Shown here: piece by piece, positions 43,983-51,865 of the stretch | Numbering within the stretch: position 1 is the stretch's first letter | How the letters are laid out: each line of letters starts with the position of its first letter | Program-made: the position numbers and the translations under genes | Notes under the pieces: generated by a model | What the model was told of the DNA's origin: nothing | The model's database searches: none | What the model saw: only the letters and a program-made list of their open reading frames with translations | From: Microbulbifer rhizosphaerae | GTDB lineage: Bacteria > Pseudomonadota > Gammaproteobacteria > Pseudomonadales > Cellvibrionaceae | Assembly: GCF_014191725.1 (NCBI RefSeq) | Contig: NZ_JACHWZ010000020.1 | Span: 1 to 64,000, forward strand | DNA length: 64,000 nt | Direction of reading: 5' to 3'

Positions 43983-44777
43983 ATGGAATTCCTGTGGGAT
44001 CTGGCCCGGGACTGGGCCGTGCACTTCCAGCGTGACCTCTTCCGCTACCTGCTGGCCACCACCTGCGTCAGCCTGGCGGTGAGCTGGCTGTTTCGCCGTT
44101 GGATGGACCGGCGCCGCATTCAAAGACGCCGCGCCGGCTGGCGGGACATCCGCAGGGAATTCAGCTACTCCATGCTCACCCTGTGCGTCTTCGCCACCAT
44201 GGGCGTGATCACCGGCATTCTCTACGACTGGGGAGTGGTGCAGCTCTACCGCGACAGGAGCCTGTATCCGCTGTGGTGGAACCTGGCCAGCCTGCCGCTG
44301 GTGATACTACTGCACGATGCCTATTTCTATTGGGCGCACCGCGCCATGCACCACCCCAAGCTGTTCAGACACTTCCACCGCCTGCACCACCTGTCGCGCA
44401 CCCCCACACCCTGGGCCGCCTACAGCTTTTCCGTGGGCGAGGCCTTCCTGATGGCGATATTCTCGCCGCTGGCAATGATACTGCTGCCGCTGCACTTGCT
44501 CGTCTGGTTGTCGTTTCTCTTTATCATGATTTTCCGCAACGCCATGCTGCACGCCAGCTGCGAATTCCATCCGCGGGGCTGGGTGGACGGCCCCCTCGAC
44601 CTGCTCACCACCACCACCCACCACGACCTGCACCACCAACGCTTCCATGGCAATTACGGTTTCTATTTCACCTGGTGGGATCGCTGGATGGGCACCGAAC
44701 TCAGGAATTACAAACAGGCGTTCCGCCAAGCAGCTGGAAGAGAGATAGAAGACAGCGGCGAAGCGGCGCCGGTTTAA
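43983..44777 (+). CDS. Fatty acid hydroxylase / sterol desaturase superfamily membrane protein
   Basis: 264 residues with about four membrane helices. The eight-histidine di-iron pattern is present: H111DAYFYWAHRAMHH, then H132RLHH, and THHDLHHQRFHGNYG near 213-227. These integral membrane enzymes hydroxylate or desaturate lipids with O2. The closest relatives by motif layout are the bacterial C-5 sterol desaturase-like proteins, whose substrates are mostly unknown. It is a single gene: a REPIN-like pair lies upstream and a strong terminator downstream. Confidence 0.9.
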   Translation: MEFLWDLARDWAVHFQRDLFRYLLATTCVSLAVSWLFRRWMDRRRIQRRRAGWRDIRREFSYSMLTLCVFATMGVITGILYDWGVVQLYRDRSLYPLWWNLASLPLVILLHDAYFYWAHRAMHHPKLFRHFHRLHHLSRTPTPWAAYSFSVGEAFLMAIFSPLAMILLPLHLLVWLSFLFIMIFRNAMLHASCEFHPRGWVDGPLDLLTTTTHHDLHHQRFHGNYGFYFTWWDRWMGTELRNYKQAFRQAAGREIEDSGEAAPV

Positions 44778-44813
44778 TAATTGCGGCTGATCGGCAGATA
44801 ACCGCATGCTTAT

Positions 44814-44840
44814 GCGCGGCCCTCCGGGCCGCGCTTTTTT
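44814..44840 (+). terminator. Rho-independent terminator of the hydroxylase gene
   Basis: GCGCGGCCC-TCC-GGGCCGCGC is a perfect 9-bp stem followed by TTTTTT. The last T residues overlap the stop region of the convergent decarboxylase gene, which ends at 44839. Confidence 0.92.
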
Positions 44841-46227
44841 AAATGGGCGATTCGCCTTTGGCCATATTTTCCAGCAGGCCGGTCACCCGGTCCACATCGG
44901 CCGACGTCGTGGACCAGTTGCTGAAAGCCGCGCGCACGGCATCCGTTCCCTGCCATCGCCCCGGGGTCACAAACACAGTGCCGGTGGCGTTCACTCTCTT
45001 CAGCCAGCCGGTCAGGTCATCGACATTGGCGGGGCGAAACACCACCACATTCAGCTTGCAGGGCGTCAGCAGTTCGTAGTCCGGCGAAGCCTCCAGCCAG
45101 TCGGCCAGCCGCGCCGCCTGTTGGCAGTTGCCGGCCACCATCTCCTCGACGCCGGCCCTGCCGTAGGCCTGCAGGCTGAACCAGATCGGCAGGGCGCGAA
45201 AGCGCCTCGAGTTTTCCACCCCGCGATTCATAAAGCTCGGCAGGGCACTGTCGTTCACCAAGTAGGGAGAGGATACCGAGAGCACCTGCTCCAGCAGGCG
45301 TGTGTGAGGCGTCAGGAAAATGCCGCTGTCGTAGGGGACGTTGAGCCACTTGTGGCCGTCACAGGTAATCGAATCGGCGCGTTCGAGGCCGTCCGTCCAG
45401 TTTCGCTTGTCTTCCAACAGCCGCGAAAAAATCCCGAAGGCGCCGTCCACGTGCAGCCAGGCACGATGCTTCTGGCAGAGATCGGCGATCGCGGACAGAT
45501 CGTCGAAATCGGTACCCGTCACGGTGCCGGCACTGGCCAGGACGATTTTCCCCGGACTGCCGCTGGCGGACAGGGCGTACTCCAGCGCGGAAAGGCTCAT
45601 CTTTTCCGAATCCGGTTCACAGGCGACGGACATCAGGCTGTCCCTGCCCAACCCCGCAATCGCCAACCCCTTCAGGCTGCTGGCGTGGGGACAGGCGGAA
45701 AACACGTGGATGAGCGTACCGGCCAGGCCCGAGGCCGCCACATCGATCCCCTGGGCCTCACCGGCAAACTGGCGACCGCAGAGTATCCCGAGCAGATTGG
45801 CGCTGGTGGCGCCGCTGGTAAGGCTGCCGCTGAACGTCTCGGGCAGCTGGAACAGCTGGCGCAGCCAGTCGAGCACCTGCACCTCCACCGCAGGGGCGAT
45901 GGAATCGCCGGCGATCGAAAGATTCTGGTCGGTGACGCTGCTCAGCCAGTCTCCCAGCAACGCGGCCGGGGTCGCGCCGCCGGTGACGAATCCCCAATAG
46001 CGGGGACCCGCCGAGGCCGACAGGTAGGGGAGTAATTCTTCGCGAAAATGGTCGAGCGTCTTTTCACTTCCCACCCCCTGCTCCGGCAACAGGCCGGATG
46101 GCAGATCGGGAGGCGCGACACAGGCAGACGGCCGTTCCGTCAGGGAGTCCACGAAATCCAGACTGGTGTCCAACGCCCGCTCCAGCAGGCCGGCCAGATC
46201 CGATGATTCGCTGTCCATCAGGGACAT
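44839..46227 (-). CDS. PLP-dependent group II decarboxylase-family protein
   Basis: 462 residues of the aromatic-L-amino-acid/glutamate decarboxylase fold. The PLP lysine is K293 in ITCDGHKWLNVPYD. Other landmarks are GPRYWGFVTGGATPAALLGD, GSLTSGATSANLLGI and AWLHVDGAFGIF. It acts in the cytosol; the substrate is not clear, since annotated relatives range from amino-acid decarboxylases to cysteine-type enzymes. I chose the ATG at 46227 because AAGGGAGAAG precedes it; the upstream in-frame ATG at 46245 would place that ribosome site inside the coding region. A fragment of an Lrp/AsnC regulator gene lies just upstream. Confidence 0.88.
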   Translation of the reverse strand: MSLMDSESSDLAGLLERALDTSLDFVDSLTERPSACVAPPDLPSGLLPEQGVGSEKTLDHFREELLPYLSASAGPRYWGFVTGGATPAALLGDWLSSVTDQNLSIAGDSIAPAVEVQVLDWLRQLFQLPETFSGSLTSGATSANLLGILCGRQFAGEAQGIDVAASGLAGTLIHVFSACPHASSLKGLAIAGLGRDSLMSVACEPDSEKMSLSALEYALSASGSPGKIVLASAGTVTGTDFDDLSAIADLCQKHRAWLHVDGAFGIFSRLLEDKRNWTDGLERADSITCDGHKWLNVPYDSGIFLTPHTRLLEQVLSVSSPYLVNDSALPSFMNRGVENSRRFRALPIWFSLQAYGRAGVEEMVAGNCQQAARLADWLEASPDYELLTPCKLNVVVFRPANVDDLTGWLKRVNATGTVFVTPGRWQGTDAVRAAFSNWSTTSADVDRVTGLLENMAKGESPI

Positions 46228-46273
46228 CCTCTTCTCCCTTTTCATCGGCCGCGAATAAATCGCGGCGCGTTTG

Positions 46274-46451
46274 TCAGTCCTGGAACAACAACTCCAGCGG
46301 ATAGCCGGTAAACGGCTTGGTTTTCTCCATCACCAGACGGGACATCATGTGCGAGATGGCCGCATCCTCGTCGGTCAGTCCCGGACACACGGTTGAAGCC
46401 GGCGGCGTCCGGGCACACGAAGTGCAGCATATAATCGAACTCGCAGGACAT
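46274..46451 (-). pseudogene. Lrp/AsnC regulator gene fragment (C-terminal part)
   Basis: It is nearly the same as the last ~180 bases of the intact Lrp/AsnC gene at 49809-50285: EFDYMLHFVCPDAA, then FNRVS, where a small deletion shifts the frame. Normal-frame sequence for the C-terminal SRM/HLV..ENQAV region can be read afterwards and ends at the equivalent stop. The N-terminal DNA-binding half is absent. It is a dead duplicate in the same orientation as the full copy, 3.5 kb away. Confidence 0.85.
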
Positions 46452-46495
46452 CTATACGCAGGGCCGCTGAAGCGGCCTCAGGATATTGTAATATT

Positions 46496-49258
46496 TTAAT
46501 ACGGCGTTCCTGTTACGTCCAAACCGATTTTCCATACCCGTCCTTCACCGGTGATATATAGAGTTTTACCATCGTCACCGCCAAATGCCGCATTGGTTAC
46601 CTTGGCATCCACGCTGATGGTTGCCAACTGGCTGCCATTGGGGCCGAATACTCTCAGGCGTTGAGCATTATATTCGGCAATATAAATGTTTCCGTGACAA
46701 TCGACAGTCATGCCGTCGGGTACCATCAATCCCTGGACAAGGTCAGTGCCAGGGAACACCTGGCCATTGATGATGGGATAGGTCCGCAACACGCTGGAAT
46801 TGCCGTTGACGTAAAGCACGTCGTTTTCCGGTGACAGCGCAACGCCGTTCGGGTTGTTTAACGAACCATCGATCAGGCTCACCTCGCCGTTCACATCAAT
46901 GCGGTATACTCCCGTGACAGGCTGACCGCCTGCTGCGGGATCGTGTTGAAAATCGGGGTCGGTAAAGTAAATAGTTCCGTCATTGGCGATCGCCAGATCA
47001 TTTGGCGAATTAAAGACGTTGCCATTATAGGTTGACGCCACCGCTGTGCGATTTCCAGTAGTGAATTCGTATCGGGAAATGCCGCTGTACTTGTGGGTGG
47101 CGGCAACAATATCGCCCTGCGCATCAACCGCCAACCCATTACTGCCGCTGTCGGCGATCTGAGTTGTCATCACACCCGCAGTAGTCAGCTTCTGAATGCG
47201 TGAAGGAAAACCGGCGGAGAAGGTAAAGTCGGAAAAATACAGCGCGCCGTCAATCCACACAGCGCCTTCGTACAAGCTGGCTTCAGTGCGTGTCGAATTG
47301 GCACCTTCGACGGCCGTGGCGGCCAGGAACCCTGAAGGCGGCTCCCCGCAAGCCAGGCCGCCGGAACTGGAACTCGAAGAACTGCTCGAGGACGAGCTGG
47401 AACTACCACTGCCGGTGGTTCCAAAGCCGATATGGCCGTTGCAGTGCAGCCACTCACTGTTGGAGCCGCCACCACACTGGTTGTTGGCCCAGACACCAGT
47501 GTTGACGCTCTGGTTTTCCGCCTGGCGGGTCTCATCGTTCACCTGGATGTAGTCCACCTGAACATCCCGGCCGCCGGCATCGTTATCGAACTCGACCTGG
47601 ATCTCGCCGGTGGCGTCACCACGATAGACGTAGTCCTGGTAGCCGGTGCTCAGGATCCAGTTCGCGACCGTCGAACCGCCCACTACCAGGTTGATATGCT
47701 CGCTGCCGGCGGTGCCGCGGGCGCGAACCGTGATGCCGCCGCTGCTGCTGGAACCGCTGCCCGAGGACGACGAAGAAGACGAGCTGGAGCTGGACGAGCC
47801 ACTGCCCGAGGAGCCGGACGAGCTGCTACTGGAAGACGAGTTGGAGCTTGAGGCGCTGCTGCTCGAAGACGAGGAACTACTGCTCGAACTCGATGAACTG
47901 CTGGAAGACGAACTGGAACTACCGGATGGTGGGTTGTCGCACCCGATGGGCGCATCCGCGACTACGACGTCGTCCATCCAAACATCGGCATTATTGTTGC
48001 TGAAACTATGCCAGCCAAACATGACGTAATTAAACTTGCCGTCCAACCACCGCGTATTTCCGCCTACACCGCCGTTGTTCCAGTCGTCAATTGAGTCGAT
48101 GACATGGACCAATTGCCCGTCAACCCAGGCACGCAACTCGTGATACGGGCGATCGCCGCCCAGCATCCCGACTTCGACGCAGTGCCATTCATTGGCGGTG
48201 ATTTCAGGGCCGCTGAACCACTGGCTTTGCGGCGGGGAAATGTCGTCACTGGGAACCTCGTTGGTGCCGAGGTGGCCTTTGATCTGGCCGAATCGTATTT
48301 CATCGTTGGCATCGGGCGTTGCCTTGATTCCCATAATGTGTTCGTGATTGTCACCGGCTTCGTTGCCGAGTTTCTTGCTCATGTAAACCCGGGCACGCAG
48401 GTAAACGGTATCGGTGCCCGGCGGAAGCGCGCGCACGATCTGCGCCGGGGCGGCACCGCCCTTGAAATGAACAGACTTGGTGCCGCTGAAAGCCCGCGTG
48501 TCATCCACCAGGGCGTACCGCGGCTGGCTGATGTTGTTGCTGTTGTTGAATACCCAGCCTATAAAGTTGTCCCAACCGGCCGGTTGCTCGTCAACGGCGT
48601 CCAGTTCAAAGCTGGAATTAAAGAAGCTCCCACCTGACGAAGAACCCGAACTGCTGCTCGATGAGCTGCTGGAGGACGAACTGCTGGACGATGAACTGGA
48701 ACTGCCCGAACTGCTGCTAGATGAAGAGCTGCCGGATGAGGCACCATCCGGCTCGGTGCCCCAGACCAGGCTGCCGTTGCGGTAGAGCGTTATCCGATCC
48801 CAGTTGGCATAGGCCGTCTTGGTCGGATCGAATGAGTAATCGTCGGACTCGTCGAAGCTGGTCCAATTGTCCTTGGCCAAGCGGTTCTGGATATCGCCGG
48901 TATTGCCGCCCGCGGCGATGCTGCCGCCGCTGAAACTGAGTTCGAGGTAATTATCCGCACCCGTCACTGCCGGAATGGAATGGAAGGAACCCGAGATGTT
49001 GCTGCAGCCAATCTGCGACCAGTCACACCAGTGGTTCTGCGGCCGGCCGCCTTCATTGGTGTACCAATAGCGGACGGTCAACTCGCTCAAGGGCACCGAA
49101 CTGGAACTCTCGTTGACGATTCGCAGGTGCGGCTTGATCTGGTTATCGCCGGCGCTGGTGTCGGCGGCCCTGTACTGAACCACCAGGTTCTGAGCCAATG
49201 CCTGGCCTGCCAACAATGACCAGGAAAGCAGCATGCATACTCCAATGAATGATTTCAT
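46496..49258 (-). CDS. Secreted CBM3 - Cip1-like - CBM60 - SMP30 multidomain protein
   Basis: 920 residues. A signal peptide covers about 1-22. A CBM3 cellulose-binding module is at about 24-170 (LVVQYRAADTSAGDNQIKPH, then LTVRYWYTNEGG). A polyserine linker leads to a concanavalin-like Cip1-type domain at about 213-450 (FFNSSFELD, WMDDVVVADAP). A second polyserine linker leads to a CBM60-like xylan-binding module at about 513-625 (RARGTAGSEHINLVVGGSTV, then QVEFDNDAGGRDVQVDYI). A third linker leads to an SMP-30/gluconolactonase-like six-bladed propeller at about 647-920 (NSPNDLAIANDGTIYFTDPD, then DGMTVDCHGNIYIAEYN). It is probably secreted to bind plant cell wall and act on a lactone or uronic-acid bond; the catalytic role is inference. 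Confidence 0.88.
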   Translation of the reverse strand: MKSFIGVCMLLSWSLLAGQALAQNLVVQYRAADTSAGDNQIKPHLRIVNESSSSVPLSELTVRYWYTNEGGRPQNHWCDWSQIGCSNISGSFHSIPAVTGADNYLELSFSGGSIAAGGNTGDIQNRLAKDNWTSFDESDDYSFDPTKTAYANWDRITLYRNGSLVWGTEPDGASSGSSSSSSSSGSSSSSSSSSSSSSSSSSSSGSSSGGSFFNSSFELDAVDEQPAGWDNFIGWVFNNSNNISQPRYALVDDTRAFSGTKSVHFKGGAAPAQIVRALPPGTDTVYLRARVYMSKKLGNEAGDNHEHIMGIKATPDANDEIRFGQIKGHLGTNEVPSDDISPPQSQWFSGPEITANEWHCVEVGMLGGDRPYHELRAWVDGQLVHVIDSIDDWNNGGVGGNTRWLDGKFNYVMFGWHSFSNNNADVWMDDVVVADAPIGCDNPPSGSSSSSSSSSSSSSSSSSSSSSSASSSNSSSSSSSSGSSGSGSSSSSSSSSSSSGSGSSSSGGITVRARGTAGSEHINLVVGGSTVANWILSTGYQDYVYRGDATGEIQVEFDNDAGGRDVQVDYIQVNDETRQAENQSVNTGVWANNQCGGGSNSEWLHCNGHIGFGTTGSGSSSSSSSSSSSSSSGGLACGEPPSGFLAATAVEGANSTRTEASLYEGAVWIDGALYFSDFTFSAGFPSRIQKLTTAGVMTTQIADSGSNGLAVDAQGDIVAATHKYSGISRYEFTTGNRTAVASTYNGNVFNSPNDLAIANDGTIYFTDPDFQHDPAAGGQPVTGVYRIDVNGEVSLIDGSLNNPNGVALSPENDVLYVNGNSSVLRTYPIINGQVFPGTDLVQGLMVPDGMTVDCHGNIYIAEYNAQRLRVFGPNGSQLATISVDAKVTNAAFGGDDGKTLYITGEGRVWKIGLDVTGTPY

Positions 49259-49808
49259 TTAATCTTCTCCGTAAAGGTCGGAACTGAAATAAGCTCGTCG
49301 GCCGCGGTGAAGCAACAGGCGTGTGACCCAAACGGGGAGAGGGAAAAAGAAAAACAAGACGGGAAATACTACACACCGCTTTTGCGACAGACATCACCTG
49401 CCAAAACAGCTATAAAATGCGGATATTTACCGGCAGTGCTCCCCTGCGGAGGCTACCGGCTATTTTCTCTGTCATCGCTCCCAACCGTCTCTTCTTATAT
49501 TTGTCACCTGATCCGCATTGCGGAGTCAGAGACAAACCTGCTGCTTGCCATATTGGACAGAATTGTCAGCGATAAGGGGGGCGCTGTCGTCCGGCTTTGC
49601 ATCGAAGCGAATATTTTTACCAGGTTTGTGCGCAGACAACACAATCCTTTACTTATTAACCAGGACGAATTTGTGCTGGCAAGGTACTTGGGGCCTGTTC
49701 ACACCAAATTCGACAGCCGCGTTGCCATCCTGTACAGGCCCTAATTGCTGCGGCCGGCCCTGGACGACGGACTGCGCCGCGCAATACCGCTACCGGGAGA
49801 AATGGCGG
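49259..49808. other. 550-bp intergenic region without a recognisable gene
   Basis: The stretch separates the start of the CBM3 gene from the end of the Lrp gene. It contains open frames without family features and without convincing ribosome sites. The purine-rich run near 49330-49360 reads as a pyrimidine-rich stretch upstream of the CBM3 gene on its own strand. It probably carries that gene's promoter. I see no hairpin or repeat that I can support. Confidence 0.5.
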
Positions 49809-50285
49809 TCAGTCCCGGAACAGCAGTTCCAGCGGGTAACCGGTAAAAGGCTTGGTCTTCTCGATCACCAGGTGGGAGGTCATGCGCGAGATGGCCGCCT
49901 CTTCGTCGGCCAGCAGTTGCTCGGAGACGCGGTTGAAGTCGGCGGCGTCCGGGCACACGAAGTGCAGCATATAGTCGAATTCGCCGGACATTTTCACACA
50001 GGAGACGATCTGCGGAATGTCGTTGATGGTGCGGCGGAAGCTCTCGCTGGTACGCGCGTCCTGGCGCTTGAGCGCCACGTTCACGTAGAACTCCGCGTGG
50101 CGCACCTTGTCCAGGTTCACCTCGGCGAGGAACTCGCGGATATAGCGCTCGCCGGTCAGGCGCTTGACCCGCGCCAGGCAGGCGCTCTCGGAAAGCCCTA
50201 TCTGCTCGCTCAGGTTCAGGTTACTGATGCGCGCGTTGGTCTGCAGCGCCTGCAAAATACGCAAATTGTGCCGGTCGATCTTCAC
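49809..50285 (-). CDS. Lrp/AsnC-family transcriptional regulator
   Basis: 158 residues from a GTG at 50285 (VKIDRHNLRILQALQTNARI). The helix-turn-helix is at about 20-45 (LSEQIGLSESACLARVKRL). The C-terminal RAM/AsnC ligand-binding domain is at about 65-150 (EFYVNVAL, FDYMLHFVCPDAADFNRVSE). Lrp-type proteins sense amino acids and control amino-acid metabolism. It lies just downstream of an aminotransferase gene on the same strand, a likely target. No strong ribosome site precedes the GTG, so a start further upstream (frame open to 50366) cannot be excluded. A dead copy of its C-terminal half is at 46274. Confidence 0.9.
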   Translation of the reverse strand: MKIDRHNLRILQALQTNARISNLNLSEQIGLSESACLARVKRLTGERYIREFLAEVNLDKVRHAEFYVNVALKRQDARTSESFRRTINDIPQIVSCVKMSGEFDYMLHFVCPDAADFNRVSEQLLADEEAAISRMTSHLVIEKTKPFTGYPLELLFRD

Positions 50286-50379
50286 GGATTGATTCTTGTA
50301 TCGGGAAAAGGGGCTAAGGATAGCGGTATTCGGCCGCGGCTGGAACTCCGCACTGGCAGCCACCAAATCACTAACTCAT

Positions 50380-50452
50380 CGTCATTCCGACGCAGGCCGG
50401 AATCCAGAGCCCTGTTCGGAGTCCTGGATTCCCGCCTGCGCCGGAATGACGA
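50380..50452. repeat. GTCATTCCG...CGGAATGAC inverted-repeat element
   Basis: CGTCATTCCGACGCAGGCCG and GGATTCCCGCCTGCGCCGGA followed by ATGACGA form a long hairpin with an inner ATCCAG/CTGGAT pair. It lies between the Lrp gene and the aminotransferase. It is the same type as 20235-20327. Confidence 0.7.
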
Positions 50453-50470
50453 ATGTGAAGGTAGCGGCGG

Positions 50471-51679
50471 TCAGCCCGCCTGGCGGCTGCCGCTGGCGAC
50501 AAAGCGCTCGATGCGGTCCAGCGCGCGGTTCAGCGAAGCCTCGTCCGCGGCCAGGGTCAGGCGCACATGGTTTTTGGCGCTGGCGCCGAAGGCGGAACCG
50601 GGCAGCACCGAGACACGCTCGGCATCGAGCAGGGACTCGGCGAAGGCCCGGCTGCTCCCCCCATTTTGGGAAAGCGCCACCCGGGATACATCCATCATCA
50701 CGAACATGCCGGCGTCCGGCACAGTGCAGCTGAGCCCCGGCATGCGGCCAATGCGCTCGACGATCAGGTCGCGGCGCACGAGGTAAGCGTCGCGCATCTG
50801 CTTGACGAAGTAAGTATCGAACTCCAGCGCGAAGGCGGCGGTCTCCTGGATAAACTGCGGGCAGCCGAAAATGGTGGCGCCGGCAAATTCGGCGAGGCGC
50901 TCCACCAGCGGCCCGCGGGCCACCGCCCAGCCCAGGCGCCAGCCGCTCATGGCGTGGGATTTGGACAGGCCGTCGATCACCACGATGTTGTCCAGGTGCT
51001 CGGCGGCGGTGCGCAGGGAGGTGTGGCGGCGGGCGAAGGTGATCATGGAGTACATCTCATCGCACACCAGCCAGATATTGCGCGCGCGACAGTAGGCGGC
51101 CAGCTCCCGCAGCTGCTCCGGGGTGGCCATGGCGCCGGTGGGGTTGCCCGGAGTGTTGATCATCACTGCGCGGGTGTTCTCTCCGATAGCCCGCTTGATG
51201 GCCTCGACGTCGAAAGCGAAATGGGTTTCCGCCGGGCAAGGGACCGGCTTTACCTTCAGGCGCAGGGAATCGCAGATGGGCACATAGCCGATATACATGG
51301 GCTCGGGTATCACGATCTCCTCGCCCGGGTTCAGCAGACAGGCCAGTACGCTGTAGATGGCATTGGTGCCGCCGGGGAAGACCACCACATCATCGGGGCT
51401 GCAGGGGTGCGGCGAAACCTTGCTTTCGATATCGGCGATGGCGCGGCGCAGTACCGGCTCGCCGGCGGCGGGGGAGTAATGGGTGCGGCCGACACCGAGG
51501 CGGGCGCGGGCGAAATCGAGGATGGGTTCCGGGGTGTCGAAGTTGGGGTCGCCCACGCAGAGGAAGATTACGTCCTCGCCCTTGCCCGCCAGTTCGCGGG
51601 CGCGGTCGCTGACCGCCCACACGTCGGCGTCGGCTCGGTTGAGGGCTTCGCTCTGGATACTGAAACGGGGGCTGAACAT
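50471..51679 (-). CDS. Class I/II PLP-dependent aminotransferase (AruH-like)
   Basis: 402 residues of fold type I. The PLP lysine is K240 in DGLSKSHAMSGWRLGWA. Other landmarks are VFPGGTNAIYSVLACLLNPG, INTPGNPTGAMA and NIWLVCDEMYS. The SKSHAMSGWRLGW segment and overall layout resemble arginine:pyruvate transaminase AruH and related enzymes; the substrate remains uncertain. I chose the ATG at 51679 by alignment to the family N-terminus; the frame stays open upstream to 51763 without family sequence. An Lrp regulator gene lies 185 bp downstream, consistent with amino-acid catabolism. Confidence 0.88.
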   Translation of the reverse strand: MFSPRFSIQSEALNRADADVWAVSDRARELAGKGEDVIFLCVGDPNFDTPEPILDFARARLGVGRTHYSPAAGEPVLRRAIADIESKVSPHPCSPDDVVVFPGGTNAIYSVLACLLNPGEEIVIPEPMYIGYVPICDSLRLKVKPVPCPAETHFAFDVEAIKRAIGENTRAVMINTPGNPTGAMATPEQLRELAAYCRARNIWLVCDEMYSMITFARRHTSLRTAAEHLDNIVVIDGLSKSHAMSGWRLGWAVARGPLVERLAEFAGATIFGCPQFIQETAAFALEFDTYFVKQMRDAYLVRRDLIVERIGRMPGLSCTVPDAGMFVMMDVSRVALSQNGGSSRAFAESLLDAERVSVLPGSAFGASAKNHVRLTLAADEASLNRALDRIERFVASGSRQAG

Positions 51680-51810
51680 CTTCTCTATCCGGTTGTTGTC
51701 GATCCTTCTAAGGTAACAACCGCGAGAGTAATCGATGCCGCGATAGCGGCGGGGATTTCGCATTCCCGCGCCATTTGGTCCGGCTTTGCCGCAGAAAATT
51801 CGGTGACATG

Positions 51811-51846
51811 GCGGGCCCGAGGCCCGCTTGCGGAGCTGGAGCTCCG
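51811..51846. repeat. Dispersed palindromic repeat, GCGGGCCC family
   Basis: GCGGGCCCGAGGCCCGCTTG followed by CGGAGCTGGAGCTCCG lies between the aminotransferase and autotransporter genes. It nearly repeats the copy at 6269-6304. Confidence 0.6.
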
Positions 51847-51865
51847 TGGTCCCGGGTCCCGGCCA

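Noticed and set aside
47740-48760. Trinucleotide-like Ser-codon runs that could be simple-sequence repeats or an assembly artefact
   Set aside because: They encode polyserine linkers between folded domains with mixed Ser codons, a normal feature of secreted enzymes in Saccharophagus-like bacteria.
49307-49744. Open frame of 145 codons in the gap upstream of the CBM3 gene
   Set aside because: There is no ribosome site, no recognisable family and irregular composition; it is more likely promoter-containing non-coding DNA.
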